A stretch of DNA of 64,000 nucleotides from Rhizophagus irregularis (GCF_026210795.1 NC_089436.1:1488001-1552000); one strand, 5' to 3'. Counted from the first letter of the stretch, positions 1-13,558 are shown. Numbers and translations: made by a program. The notes: generated by a model not told the origin, from the letters alone.

Positions 1-1854
1 GGTTTATACTTATATGTCGTTAGTCAGGCCGTTGGAAGTACAGTAGCATTAAGTAAGTTTTTTTTTTTACGATATTTTTTTTATGTCGACGAATTTGCTC
101 CTTATATTTATCATACATTAACTTCAAAATAATAGATTATTTAAAGACTCAATGGGTAGCGCCACTTGGGTCTATATCATTGATATTTAATTTCATTTTC
201 GCTAAATTACTTGTTGGAACAGAAATTACAAATAAGGATGTTATAGGAACATTTATTGTATTAATATCAGTATGCTGGATTGTTTTCTCTGGAGGTCAGA
301 GTAACAGCCATGAGGGTAAGTCACAGTAAAGACCTAGCCAATTTAATTTTATGTTTAACAAATCCATCCCTTTCATATAGATACCAAAATAAATTTTTAT
401 ATAAATAAGGTCTCCCATCCTTTTTTTTTGTTAAACATAATTTTTTAATTGGTACGGCCTAATATACAATTCTCACTTTTTTTTCATTTTTTTCTCACTA
501 TTTTCTTTCTGTCTTAATAATGTATTAGAATCATCATTAACAATGAATTCTTTAAAGTCACTAATAATACGACCAGTATTCATTATATTTTTCTCAATAT
601 TAAATTTTATAACATTGATATTGCTTTTTGGAGGAATATATTGTAAATGGATCCTATTAAATGAAAAACGTAAGGAACGCAGTGGATGTTTTAAAAACAT
701 TGGAACACCAAACTTAAAGAAATTGACTGGTATCGATATAGCAATAGTTGCTGGATTATTTGCCAGTCAAACTCTTCTCTTGGCTAAATCTGGGTAATTA
801 TCCAAAATATGAAAAAAAATTTCGTTATTACGAAAAACAATTTTTTTTTCTCAAATTAATATATATATATATATATATAAATACAGGGTGAAATTGGCTT
901 ATGTTTCAATAAAAACTCAAGTCAATCAATTTACTGACCTGATTGGATGGTTTGTTCTTATATTTCTTATAATAACTGCGATTCTTCAGGTAAATTCTTT
1001 TGTGTTTCACGCGTAAAAAAAAGTATTTCGATTAAAAAATAATTATAATACTTCTTTAGATTGTCTGTTTAAATGAAGCGGTTAAACTTTGTGATTCAGT
1101 ACTAGTAATGCCAATATTCCTTGGCTTATATACTACAATGGGCTTGATAAATACCATGATTTACCTTGATGAATTTTCATCATATCCAGTATGGGCATTA
1201 GTATCAGTATTCGTTGGTATAATAGGTCTCACTTATGGAGTGGTATTATTATCTCATATAAAAGATGATGTATCGACTTCAGATATTGAAGATGAAGATT
1301 TAAATTCGATTCATAAAGATGATGATGATAAATCATTTAGTGGTCTTAGTTCAACATGGAGTAGTGATACCTTGTTTGATAAAAAGAAGAATGCGAAAAA
1401 TAAAAGATGGAGTGGTGGTATTAAAGATTTCTTTAAAAAAGATAATAATAATAATATATCAAAAATGAAAAATCATAAAGGAAGAAGAGGAAAATTTGAA
1501 AAACTAGAGTTAAATGATGATTATGAAGAAAAGAATTCTAGTAGTATATTTGTAGGATTTAAAGGGTTTAAAGGGTTTAAAGGATTTTATCATAATGGAT
1601 CCGTTAAAAGTGATGGTTATAATAGTGAATATAATAGTTATTATAGTAGTGAAAATAATAGTAACTTTAGTATTGGTGATAATAGTGATAATAATAGTGA
1701 TATAGATCTTAATATCAATAATCCAATTATGGTGAAAGAATGGAGTGGAGATTTAGGTAGTATAATTAATCTAGATAAACTTATTACTGAAAGTGCAATT
1801 GGAAAGAGAATTATCGCGGAAAATATGGAGAAAGAAGGTGGATTGGCTGTATAA
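1..1854 (+). CDS. NIPA/DUF803-like membrane transporter, 3' part
   Basis: The gene enters from the left edge and is spliced. Exons near 1-52, 136-315, about 524-793, about 887-988 and about 1061-1854 join in frame at GT-AG borders. The peptide carries successive hydrophobic helices, with stretches such as YVVSQAVGSTVALS and WVAPLGSISLIFNF typical of the NIPA (DUF803) family of putative magnesium transporters. The last helices lie at 1108-1260. They are followed by a cytosolic tail of about 195 residues rich in Asn, Ser, Asp and Lys, with a GFKGFKGFKGF repeat. NIPA proteins sit in plasma or endosomal membranes; the substrate here is inferred from the family only. The tail is longer and more low-complexity than the family core. 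The start codon is outside the window. Confidence 0.8.
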
Positions 1855-2150
1855 AAACTCATAAAAATCATGTAAAAAAAGAACAGTTTAACTATATACT
1901 AAATTATCACATGCATATTATAAATAATACAATTTTTAAAACACAATCGTGAATCATAAATGCAATAAAATGTTCAATAATAGGTATAATAGTAATATTT
2001 TATTAAAATAATATCTTTCTAAATTAATATAGTATATAATTATTTATTAGCATGATTCTAATGTATTTTAATTATTAAGAATGTTTTAACAAGTATTAAA
2101 ATAAAGATACAGTATATATTTATGTATGTATATATGTTTCAAATTTAGTT

Positions 2151-3652
2151 TCACTTTTTAATAATTCTAAATACTTCATATTCATCAATTTTAAAGCTTC
2201 CTGCATCAGTAACTTTGTCGATATAATCATCTTTTTGACAACTACAACTTCCCTCTTGATCAAACTTTCCTTTCATAGATAAATCTTTATCACCAAAACA
2301 AGGACCATATTCTTTTCCACTAAATCTAATGGCATAACAACTTCTATGTCTGCTCACCCTACATAGTTTATTATCTTCAATCATTCCCCTGTTTCCGAGT
2401 GTAAATAAGAAACTATCTTCGGTATTCCAGTAACCTTCTTTAGATGACCATACTACAGGCGAATATCCTCCTATAATTTCATTTGTACAATGAATTTTCA
2501 TTACCACGATTGTACGACCTTTCTCATCACATTTTTCATGAAATGTACTGGAATCAAATCCATCACGTGTTCCCCTAAGTAATAACTGGAACCTGTATGG
2601 GTTTTCTTCGTACAAATAACGTTTTTGTCCCAAACTATCAATTCTATCAATCCAACTCGATAATAATGCCACGTGATACGGTCTCAATAAACATGAGTCA
2701 AATTGCAATCTCTTTGCTAATTTTTCAACGGGTTTTGGTGGAGTTGTTGGCTTCAAATGATATTTCATCACTTCTTCCAATGTACTTTTTGGTAAAATAT
2801 CTCTAAACGGCCAAACTTTATCATAAAAATCTGATGAACTTATTTGCAAAAATCCGATCAACGGAATACATTCTTTTAATGTCGTACCCAGCTGTTCAAA
2901 ATTTTCTTTATTCCATTGTGAAATATTTTCGATATTTAAATTCTCATTTTGTGCCACTCCCCACTTAATCAAATAATCCCAAATTTGAACTTCTTCAATT
3001 TGTAAATTATCCAACTTTAAAAATGAAACTAATAATGAAGAATCGAGTAAGAGGAAGTCGGGAGATTTAAATAAATATGTCGGGTCTTTACAAATTATTG
3101 ATAAACAATATTCTTGTAATTTTCTACATGAATCATAATTATTTATCCTTTTCCAAAGCGTTATTAAATTATCTTCCAACCACCCAACTTCATAATGTAA
3201 TAAATATTCTTGAACATATTCCGAAAGTTCTGTTAATAAGAGTTCATCAGTTGCAATTAATAATTCTAATGCTTCCATCATCGACTTATTCATCATATCC
3301 ACGTTACCACTGTACATAAACCTAGTAATTATTAAAAAAAAAAAAGTTAGGTAAAAAAAATGTAATCCATTTCCAAAAGGGACGAACTAACTTACTTTAA
3401 GATTACTTCAAAAACTTTTGGACTTATATTAGGTTTGGAGAACTTTATAATATCTCCTTCTTTTTTAGCCCAGTTTTTTGAAAGTGCTTGACGAAAATAT
3501 GGTGACCTTGCTCTTAATATTATAGAGTGTGCCTGAAAAATTTTAGTATTTGGAGCTTCGCCTACTTCTATTACTACATTGTATTCTTCTAGTCCATCTG
3601 TTAAAATATGTAGGATATCACTAGATAACGAAGCCCAGAATTTTGTCGACAT
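2151..3652 (-). CDS. BTB-BACK-TLDc domain protein
   Basis: Two exons, 3652-3396 and 3321-2151, join across a 74-bp GT-AG intron and give a protein of about 475 residues. Residues about 20-95 form a BTB/POZ fold (FQAHSIILRARSPYFRQALS), continuing over the splice site into MYSGNVD. A BACK-like helical region follows. The C-terminal 170 residues are a TLDc domain (SRHRSCYAIRFSGKEYGPCFG, then FKIDEYEVFRI). BTB domains recruit partners to Cullin-3 ubiquitin ligases or self-associate. TLDc domains are linked to V-ATPase and oxidative-stress functions. This architecture is known to be greatly expanded in Rhizophagus. The reading frame looks intact. The specific partner cannot be told from sequence. 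Confidence 0.88.
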
Positions 3653-4105
3653 ACTTTTCTTTTTTTTTTAAAAAAAAAATTGAATTATTTTCTAATAAGA
3701 ATATGTTAGGCAAAAGAGTTAAAGAATAAAAAGAAGAGTATTATATATAAAAAAAATTTTTAGATGCATTAGTTTCACAACATGCAGTCAAATGATTCCA
3801 GTCTCCCATTTATTTATATACGCCATGATATATGATAATCAAAAGCAAATCATAATTTAATGATTTAAACCCCTTTTATTTTATTAATGATTTTCAGCGT
3901 TACATCATGATATTATAACATGTAAACGTGGAGTGACTGAGGAGTGCACAATGTGATCAATGAACTAATTTGTTTTGTAATACAATTTCGTAATTTTACA
4001 CAGGATTTTCAAATTTTTAAATTTATGACATCGATTTACTATTTGTTCTGTTAAACAATTAAACAATAAATAAATAAATAAAAATTTCTTGATTTAGTTT
4101 AAAAA
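3653..4105. other. Intergenic, AT-rich
   Basis: About 450 bases lie between the start of the BTB/TLDc gene and the end of the next minus-strand gene. The stretch must hold the promoter of the BTB gene. I see A/T tracts and no recognisable coding, RNA or repeat feature. Confidence 0.5.
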
Positions 4106-6065
4106 TCATGGTTCCTTAATAATTTCTGAACGTTGACTTTCATCAATAATTCCCGCAATCTAAAAAAAAGAAAAAAAAAATCGGAATTTTTAATATAAAT
4201 ATAATTAGCAATTTACAATTTTTCCTAGTTGAACCTCACCTTGAGAATTTCTTTATCAACTTTATCTTTTCGGTTATTTAATCGCTTTGAAGATTCATTA
4301 TCTTCCCATTTCCAGTCTCTCATTTGTTTCTCTCTAGCACCTTCACCGCCCATTCCCACCACTTCAATTTCTAACACTTCAAACCTCGTATCAAAAAATG
4401 ATCTTGTTGCACTTAGTTTAAAAGTATTTGCCAAATTTCGAAGAGCATCATTTCTATATCTTCCATGTTGCAAAGTATTATCCAATTGAATAACAAATGA
4501 ATTTGCATCCGTTGATACAATTTTACTTGAAGTTGGACCTGATGTAGCGATTCCTCCAAATCCTATTCCAAATGTAGGATTATAATAGATGTAATTCTTG
4601 TTGTGATTGGATGCAGGGAATACTTCAAAATTAGGATATAATTCAAATAAAAAACATTCTGCAGAACCAAAACATGTTCGTGGAGAGGATGTGGAACGCC
4701 ATTGTTCTGGTATATAAGCACCAATTAAGATTTCTTTCTTTGAAGATGAAGCTTGCTCGCTATGTCTATCTGATGTCAACTCAGCCCGAATTATCATAAG
4801 CGTGGGTCCAGTATACTTAAAGACGTGAGTATTAAATCGATTCATACTAAATCCATGTTTACTTCCCGAATATAGATAATTCCATTCTTTCTTTCTTAAA
4901 ACTTTTTCTGGTAACATCAAACTCAATAAAGCCAGATTAATTGGATTCAAGTATTCTGACGTCTCATCTAATTTTGGCAAAAGTTGTACATGAGGACCGA
5001 TCATAACAGATTTTTTACGATGTTGTGACAATGTCTGTCCAATCAAAAATTGTCCATAAAAGAAGGGTTTAAATATATCAAACTCATTTGGAATATTACG
5101 CTGCATGAAATCTTTGAAAATTGGCCATTTTATATAAGTTTGAGGAGAAATAATCTGTGAATAAGGAAGATTGCGAAGATCTGTATCATATCTTGCCATA
5201 TGTTCAACAATTGGAGTTATAACTTTAAGAATTTGTTCAGCGTTCGTTGAATGTTCGAATACATCTTTTGTGAAAGTAATTTCATTGGTCATTAGCCAAA
5301 TTATGCCTGTTAATATTTTTATCATTTCAGTACAAGATACTTTGGAAACAATATAAGTTTCTTCATTTTCTTGTTTTCCAAGTCCAAGAGCTTTTAAAAA
5401 TGCGGCATCATCGTCGAGGTCAATGGAATCAATTTTCAATGTTCCAACTTCTGATGTTTCATCTTCCTGCACACCAGAAACCTTGCTTTCAGGATATTCA
5501 GTATAAGGAGGCTGTTTTTCGTAAGACACTCCCATTTTAGGTGTTATCCCAAGAGTTGAGTGTTCTTCATGTATAGCAAAAGATTCAAATATAAGCTTAA
5601 TACGATCCTCTAATATAACATCATGAACTTTATCACAGTATATCGCAATGGCCTTTATAAGGCCATCATATGTCAATAGATTCTCTTTGTGAGCTGGTGA
5701 TGGGTAACTGGCTAGATATGTGAATGAACGATAAATAATTGGCCCAATTCCTATTTCATCAGGGAATCCCAAATATTGCTAAAATTAAAAAGAAAATGGC
5801 ATAATTGATATAGTATTTTATACTTAATAAATATAATATTATATATATTTTATGTACTCACAATTAAAACTTCTTCTTCGATGACTTCTCTACCATTTTT
5901 TATACTTGCCAAATTTTCAAAAGTACTCTGTAAGGAATAACTTTCCAAATTCGAAAAATTTTTCCTTAATAAATTATTTGAAATATTATAATTATGTAAT
6001 GATGATTGATTTAAATTATTTTCAGTTTGTGGAGGAGAACTTTCGACACTCCAAGTTTGACCCAT
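4106..6065 (-). CDS. RTC5: Rtc5-like TLDc protein, predicted N-myristoylated
   Basis: Three exons (6065-5862, 5778-4240, 4159-4106) join in phase at GT-AG introns, giving about 598 residues. The last exon is only 18 codons. It is supported by a clean donor after the Lys codon at 4240 and an acceptor at 4160-4161. The protein starts MGQTWS, a good N-myristoylation signal with Gly2 and Thr/Ser at positions 5-6. The C-terminal third is a TLDc domain (LYSGSKHGFSMNRF, then NPTFGIGFGG, FDTRFEVLEIEVVG). Length, N-terminus and domain position match fungal Rtc5, a vacuolar V-ATPase-associated protein about 570 residues long in yeast. The assignment is by family resemblance. The gene is divergent from the tRNA synthetase gene. 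Confidence 0.78.
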
Positions 6066-6518
6066 TATTACTAGAAAAAATTACTAGAAAAAAATAACGA
6101 AAGAGTAAAAGTAAAAATTCTGTAGATAATTGCCCTATTTATTGCTGTATTTAAATTTGAATGGTGTTTATTTATCACAAGACCTGGAAAAACTTTAGTG
6201 TGGGAACTACAATAACAAAGTGCGCCAAAAGTAATTTCAAACCATTGTTAATCGGTCGGTTGTACGGTAGTTAGTTAAGTATTACGACTGGGGACGTAAT
6301 CTTCCCCATCAAAAAAATTTCACTATCACGTTACTACTTACGAAACCCAAAAATTTTCCTATTGGTTTACCCTTAGTATAATTATTAATTACTAATTACT
6401 ATAAAATTATGACATCCCAAACGTCGTCTTGAGTAACAACGTAAAAATGTTACGTTAGCCTCATTTGATGATAATCTTAAAAAAATACCTTTGATATTTA
6501 AATTTTTTTTTTGTAAAT
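6066..6518. promoter_or_regulatory. Divergent intergenic region, likely bidirectional promoter
   Basis: This 453-bp gap separates the 5' ends of two divergently transcribed genes, Rtc5-like on the minus strand and glutamyl-tRNA synthetase on the plus strand. It is less AT-extreme than its surroundings in the middle (6180-6300). No individual factor site is claimed. Confidence 0.5.
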
Positions 6519-9500
6519 ATGACGATAGCTATTAATGTTTGTAAACAGGGAACAAATGTTCCTTATGGTATATGATATTTTCCTTAACGCTTTTTCTTTT
6601 CTTTTTCATATTTGTTGTAAAACTTAACCCTTTTTCTTTTAATTTAATAGGTATAATAGCATTAGCTCAATATATTAATGGTTTATCAAAAGCTTCAGAG
6701 CAAAAACTTGACATTCATTGGTATGAAACGATTGAAGGCATCAACAATACTTTTGTAGTTTTAAAAGTTGATAAGTAAGTTTTTGCTTTTAAATGTTCTG
6801 TTTATGTAATTCCTTTTTTTTAATAAATAATTGTATATATACAGTAATGACATTACCGGATCAAATAATGTTTCAAGATATTTAGCTAATAACTATAAGG
6901 ATTTGGATTTGTATGGAAATAATTCTGCATCTAAAACTATGGTATATTTTATTCTTAATGTCACTTATTTTATAAAGATCATTAATAAGTAAAATTATAT
7001 ATCTTTTTCTTAAGATTGATCATTGGATAGATTTTGCTACAGATAAATTGGAAACCAGTGATTTCAAAATTCTTGAAGCAGCATTTGATGAGATTAATCA
7101 TCATCTTACCCTTAGAACTTTTCTTGTTGGCTATAAATTATCTTTGGCCGATATTATTGTATGGGGAGCTCTTAAAAGTATGTGCCTTTTTTTCTTTTTT
7201 GGGGGGTTTTTTTTTTAAAAAAAAAAATTAAAATGCAATTTATAACATAAATTCTTAAAGATTCGGCAGCTTTCAATCGCCAGATTAAAACTGGAAAGGA
7301 AGCAGGAGGTCCTCATTTAATAAGATGGTTTAATTATATTAATTCGTTGGATTTTATTCAACAAGGAACAAATTGGATCGCCCAAAATGCAAAATCATCA
7401 GTATGTATAAAATAATTTATTAAATATAATATAGCAACTTTGAGCTAACAATACTCATATTGCAAGTCCAAAGTGGGGAAAGATCAACCAAATATGAATA
7501 TTGGATTGGTGGATGCCGAAGTTGGAAAAGTAGTTACTAGGTTTCCACCGGAACCTTCTGGATATTTACATATTGGACATGCTAAAGCTGTCATGTTAAA
7601 TCAATATTTTGCCCAAAAATATAAAGGAAAATTGATTGTTAGATTTGATGATACTAATCCCACAAAGGAAAAGGTGAGTTGTTGAAGAATGATTTATTTT
7701 TTTATTATATTTTATTTTTTAAAAGAAAAAAAAATTTAATAATTTTGCATTATTCATAGGAAGAGTTCGAGGAGAGTATTAAGGAGGATTTGACATTACT
7801 CGAAATTATTCCAGATAAAATAACATATACATCTGATTATTTTGATCAATTGTATCAGTATGCGATTAAGATTATTGAAAAAGGATTAGCTTATGTTGAT
7901 GATACTGATGTCTCTACTGTAAGTAATGTTAACATTATATGCAAAAAATTAAAAATAATAAAACATGATATTTGATAGATGAGAGAACAACGTATGGACG
8001 GTATTCCTTCAAAAAGTCGGGATTTGTCTGTTGAAAAAAATCTTGAAAGATTTAAAGAGATGACCGAAGGAACTGTGTTTGTATGTTATAATTAGCAGTT
8101 TGGCAATATTAATTTTTGATGGGCATTTTTTTTGATTATTAAAAAATTTAAATTTCAAGGGATTAAGTTGCTGTCTTCGAGCAAAAATAGATATGTCAAA
8201 TCCAAATAAAGCTTTACGTGATCCAGTAATTTACAGATGTGACCTAAATCCCCATCACCATACAGGGTATATAGTTAATTTTCAATTATATGTATGTATT
8301 TTGACATATATATATGATAACCTATTTTAAACATTCTCTGACAGAAATAAGTGGAAGCTTTATCCAACATATGATTTTGCATGTCCAATTGTTGATTCAA
8401 TTGAAGGAGTAACACATGCTTTAAGAACAAATGAATATCGAGATAGAAATGCTCAATATGATTGGTTTCTTCAATCTCTAGATTTAAGAAAAGTTCATGT
8501 TTGGGATTTTAGTAGACTGAATTTTGTTTATACATTGCTATCAAAACGTAAATTACAATGGTTTGTTAATCAAGGTCTTGTTAGTGGATGGGATGATCCA
8601 AGATTTCCAACTATTCGTGGTAAGTGCTGTAAAAAATAAATTATTTTTTTTTTCTAATCATAATATTGATTCATTTACTTTTATTTTAGGCATTCGGCGT
8701 CGTGGAATGACAGTTGAGGCCTTGAAACAGTATATATATACTCAAGGGGCATCGCAAAATGATGTAACATTAGAATGGGATAAATTATGGGCATTAAATA
8801 AAAAAGTTATTGATCCTGTTGCTCCTAGACACATATCAATTACCAAGCAAAATATGTATGTAATTATTTAAATACTATAATTTATGCTATTCACTCAATC
8901 TTACTTTGTTTTCATCCTTATAATTTAGAGTTAAAACAAGCATATTGGAGGGACCTGAAATTCCTTATTCTAAAGAGATAGCCAAGCACAAGAAGAATCC
9001 TAATGTTGGAAAAAAACAAACTTGGTTTGCTTCCAGCATTTGGATTGAACAGGAGGATGCAAAAACATTTGAGAATGAAGAAGAGGTATGGTAAAAAGAA
9101 TTATAATAAGTCATATATATGAATTTAATAGATCAAATTTTTTTACTTAGATCACACTTATGGATTGGGGTAATGCAATTGTTAAAACCATCCATAAATC
9201 TGAAACAAATTCAGATATTGTAACGGAACTTGAGTTACAACTTCATTTAGAGGGAGACTTCAAAAAAACAAAAAAGAAAATTTCTTGGTTAGCTAATACT
9301 GCGAATGTTTCTGAAGTAGTATTAATTGACTATGATTATTTAATAACCAAAAAAAAATTAGAAGAAGATGATAATGTTGAAGAGTTCGTTACTAAAAAAA
9401 GTGAGTTCTTAACGAATGCTTTAGCTGATAGTAATGTTAAGGAGTTAAAAAAAGGTAAGCGAGTAAAAATGTTATTTTGATTATTAGTTATTCCTAAAAA

Positions 9501-9959
9501 TAGGTTTAATGGTAAAAATTCTTATTTTTTAAAAGGAGATATAATTCAATTTGAGCGTCGTGGATATTACATTTTGGATAATGATGCTTTTGAATCAGCT
9601 CTTCGTTTTATTTATATTCCTGATGGTAAAGCTAGCAGTTTGGCATCTAAAGCTGATGAAGCAGAAAATGCTGGAAAACAAGGAAAAAAGAAAGAAAAGA
9701 ATAAAGAAATTAAAGAAATGATTACTACCAATACAGTTTCTGGTACTGCTTTTCCTGTTATTGATAAGGATGTTACAAAAAATATAAAGATGTATGGAGT
9801 TCCAGATATTTATGGTATGTATATATGATTTTTTTAAATTAATAATATTATATTTTTGTTAATATGTATTTTTTTTAATAAAAAATTTTAGGTGAAGTGC
9901 CAATGCCAACACCAGAGCAAATTTCAAAAATGTATAAAGTACCAAATATTTATTCTTAA
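6519..9959 (+). CDS. GUS1: Glutamyl-tRNA synthetase, cytosolic
   Basis: This enzyme charges tRNA-Glu in the cytosol. Fifteen exons are readable: 6519-6567, 6651-6774, 6845-6941, 7015-7177, 7261-7400, 7467-7673, 7760-7918, 7979-8080, 8160-8266, 8345-8619, 8690-8855, 8929-9085, 9151-9454, 9536-9814 and 9892-9959. They sum to 2397 nt, an exact multiple of three, or about 798 residues. The first five exons code a GST-like N-terminal domain ([27 protein letters not shown]), used in yeast to bind Arc1. The class I catalytic core follows, with [15 protein letters not shown] (HIGH motif) and the KMSKS-equivalent [11 protein letters not shown]-terminal anticodon-binding beta-barrel region includes the charged insert [14 protein letters not shown]. 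The eukaryotic/archaeal type, with no mitochondrial presequence, points to the cytosolic enzyme. All borders are GT-AG. Confidence 0.95.
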
Positions 9960-11825
9960 TAGATTAATGTTTGAAGTAAAATCAAAGTTTATAAAAATTA
10001 TCTAATTTAAAGTATATTAATAAAATATATTTTAATATATATAAAGAATTATATTTTTTTATACTAAATAATATAAATATTTATGTTTAATTTTAAGAAA
10101 TAATTTATTTATCGCACGTGCGATGCAAATTTTTATGTTTATCATTGCCATTTTAAGGGGGGTGGCGATGTATAAGCAGGTTGATCAACATAAATAATTT
10201 ACAAAAAAGGAAAGTGGCGATGCATCGCACGTGCGATGAATAAATTTACTCTAATTTTAAATAATATTTTAAACTTTATATATAATGGTTTCTGTTTTTT
10301 AGTTTTAAAATTAGAGTAAAAACTGAAATATATATTGTCCTAATATTAATATAATAATAACTATTATTAGCAAATTTTTTTTCAAATTTGCAAAATATGC
10401 AGGTACTTGCCCATATTTTATTAGACTTAGTAAATATAAAATATCTTTATATTTACCAATTCATTTATTAAAAAGTCCTGTACTATCCATTATTAGTTAT
10501 TGACTATTTGTGGTAAACTGGAATTCTTAGTTATGGCCAATACTATTTATATATGTTTTATTAATGAATTATTTATTTATATAGTTAGATCACTTTACCT
10601 ATATAAAGAATTTTTCTTATAGCTATATAATTATAAATAAGTAATTCAGATCATACTATTTTGCAAAAAGTAAATAATTAAACAAATAAACTAATCTTAT
10701 ATGATACAAAATCAAGCATTTTTATTGGTTAAAATTAGTATTATAATTGAATGTTGGGGGTCTTCACAAAAAACGTAATTGAGATTGAGATTGATAGAAT
10801 TTTCAATCTTAATATGTTAGTAAGATTAAAATTGTATATTAAATTTCAATCTTACCTAAAAATACTAGGAGAATAAACTTCCTTATAAAACTAATATTAG
10901 ATATAGTAATACTAGGCAAAACTATTTGATAAATTTATTTCTAAACTTAAATTTATTCTGAAACCTAAATGTATATCTGAAATGACAAAATATATTTATA
11001 GTATAATATATTTAGTAAATGTAAATTGATTATCGTTTAATGTATTATCAAATAAATATTAATAAATTTCTACATCTTTATTATTGTCTAATTCATCTTT
11101 ACTACCAGTTCATTATCTTATCTCAGTTCAGTTTAGCTGTGACATCTTGTCACAGCGGCGCAGTAGAATTTGCATGCAGCAGTGTAGTGTTTACGTAAAA
11201 CTGAATCCTATCCACACTAAAAATAATAGATAAATTTTTTCAAGAAAAAAATAGACAATGATATATATACTCGTAGAGCAATATTATATTATTATATTTT
11301 TATTTTCCCGAGATCATACTACACATTTTACTTTAAAATATTTGAATGTTTTTATTACTCAACGAAATCCTTTTGTATAAAGAGGAAATTCATCAGTTTC
11401 AGTGATTGACTAATATTTAATTAAATAAAAAAAAAAAGGACCCAACGAACTTTGTTTTTAGCAATTCTTTTGACGTATAATACATATTTATCGATAGCAT
11501 TTTACATAACATACACAAGTTAAAAATAAGGCTTGGCGAAACTTTATTAATTTGATTGAACAGTAGATAAAAAAACGAGTAATGAGTTTTTCTGATCCAT
11601 AGCCCCTCAATCATAAATTTCAGAAAAAATAAAAATAATTAGGTTATATCAGTTGATCATTCCCGGTTTTTGTACCGTGAAATTTCAAAACTGATCACAA
11701 AATAGCAAAAATAAAAATAAAATTTATTCCAACACACCCACCTCTAGATTTTATTTTTAGTTACTAAACTAAATTTTTCTTTTATTTGAAGTACTGATAA
11801 GAAAAAATGAAAGTAATCAATGAAT
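9960..11825. other. AT-rich intergenic region
   Basis: Apart from the palindromic element near 10.1-10.25 kb, I see no gene. The DNA is extremely AT-rich with short runs of TATA and polyA/T. A small GC-richer spot at about 11125-11175 has no recognisable content. Confidence 0.5.
10103..10246. repeat. Small palindromic inverted-repeat element (MITE-like)
   Basis: Two copies of the perfect palindrome TCGCACGTGCGA (10112-10123 and 10225-10236) lie in inverted arms. The left arm reads AATTTATTTATCGCACGTGC, and the reverse complement of the right arm reads AATTTATTCATCGCACGTGC. The arms agree over about 25 bp and enclose about 90 bp with another GTGGCGATG repeat. The size and arms suit a non-autonomous foldback element. 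No target duplication was confirmed. Confidence 0.55.
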
Positions 11826-11973
11826 GCTAGGGGACCGCGTTATGAGACCGGCACATAGGCTCTCGGTCTTTTCCAAACACTGATCCTTATCTAACAACCA
11901 GGCTAGGGGACCGCATTATGAGACCGGCACATAGGCTCTCAGTCTATTCCAAACACTGATCCTTGTCTAGCAA
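11826..11973. repeat. Tandem pair of a 76-bp unit
   Basis: GCTAGGGGACCGC begins at 11826 and again at 11902, a 76-bp period. The two units share ATGAGACCGGCACATAGG and CCAAACACTGATCC, with only a few differences. The unit is GC-richer than its surroundings. It may be a small minisatellite or the remains of a tandem-duplicated structured RNA or element. Confidence 0.75.
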
Positions 11974-12039
11974 GTTTGATTACAATGGTAAAGAAAAAAA
12001 AATAAAAGTCGCAATAGCAAACTACATTCCCATGCAATA

Positions 12040-13558
12040 TATCTCATTTCCTCTGAAATTTTTTTTGCTACACGTACGATATTCTTTTTTTTTGGCAGAT
12101 TTCGTGTAATCATGATAGACATCATCATTATGTCTGAAAATTCTCTGAAATAATGTAATTAGAAAAGCCTCATTAAATCTGTGTAACAATAAGTAATAAT
12201 ACATACTTCTATCAATAGCATCATCTTGTAAATATCCGCTAACTTTACCCAGTCGTCCTCAAATTTCTGAGGCACCTCTAGCTCGAAAATTTTTTCGGCA
12301 AGACATTTATCTTTATCGGCCAAGCATACTCGCCAGGATTCACTTTGATTTTCTAGTTTATTGTTTGAAAGTCAGCACCAAATGTTTATTTTTGAAGGCA
12401 ATACAATTCTAAAAACTAAACTATGTACTATATATGTTAATACGATATATTTCCTAGATATTTCTGCATCCCCTTGTCTGTTAGTCCAGAATCTCTTACA
12501 AAGAGTATCAACCGCGTTACGAAATGATCTCTGAAATTTTTCAAGATACGACTTGTTAGAAAGTAATTTAGCTTTTTTAAAGAATCTAATCTCTTAACAT
12601 ACCTGTGATATTTTGGAGGTTTTGTTTTTCCTGGCGAGCACACATTCTCAAACACCAATCTTTCGATCTTGCTATTATTATCAAAAAGTATCCCATCGCA
12701 TTTTCGACCGGTCTTCTTATTAGATTTGTATACGTTTCGTCTTCATTTTGACGATGGGTATATCATTTCGCACCACGAACTTATGAATAGGCTAGGTTCT
12801 TTGTTTTTCAATACTTCAAAATCCGGAGCAATCCACGTAGCAATTTCACCGTATAAATACATGATTTATTATAAACAACGGGTAGAACCTCTCGTCAAAT
12901 TCATCGTCAGTTTTGTCATAGTCGTTTTCGTCTCCTACATCATCTTCTATTAAGCTAGACATAAGATGGATAGTTAATAAATAAATAATCGTATTGATTT
13001 ATACTACCACTGACCTTTCGACATTATCACAATTTGAATATTTTTCCAGTGGACTAGTTTCACGGCGTCTTCTCTTGCTTTCACGGGCAAGATCATCTAC
13101 CCATTTTTGTCCGATGATAGTGTCAAACTCCATAACTCTTTTTTCTGCATTTGCCCTATGCTGAGAGTTAAAAAATATATCATAAATAAACACGGAACCA
13201 CTCCAAAATTTCTCAAAGTTATGCAATATTTAAATATATTTATACCTCTGCAGAATGTTCAGTAAGCTTACTCCAGTATTGATGACAATCTTCAGATGTT
13301 TTGCATACTGCCTCATTTCCTTTTCTAATTTAATAGGCCTTCGACCACATCTTTAAGAGCTTGTTCTGCTTGGATTCGTTGGTCGTGCTTGAATTTAAGC
13401 TCTTCAAAAAATAACATTGCGACTTCCGGACTTTTCATTGATGGAAATCAAACCTTCTGTATTTAATTTTTTTCTTTTATAATTTCCACGAGTAGACGAT
13501 TGCGTAAAGTCTTCGGATCTGGGTTTCCCCTCTTTCTAAGAATTGGGTTTCGCCCCAT
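12040..13558 (-). pseudogene. Decayed multi-exon host gene, Glomeromycotina-type family
   Basis: Read on the minus strand, coherent protein pieces occur in order: MGRNPILRKRGNPD (from ATG at 13558), FFEELKFKHDQRIQAEQAL, CHQYWSKLTEHSAE spliced to HRANAEKRVMEFDTIIGQ, CDGILFDNNSKIERLVFEN, SPGKTKPPKYH, and AVDTLCKRFWTNRQGD. The last coherent piece is EKIFELEVPQKFEDDWVKL. Several borders look like real introns, but at least three places need a frame change with no splice signal (for example near 13490 and 13335), so this copy looks broken. From memory the pieces resemble a large family of uncharacterised Rhizophagus proteins. No function is proposed. Flanking DNA is repeat-rich, which fits a dead copy. 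Confidence 0.6.

Noticed and set aside
1641-1871. Minus-strand Leu/Ser-rich ORF
   Set aside because: Shadow of the Asn/Ser-rich tail of the transporter gene.
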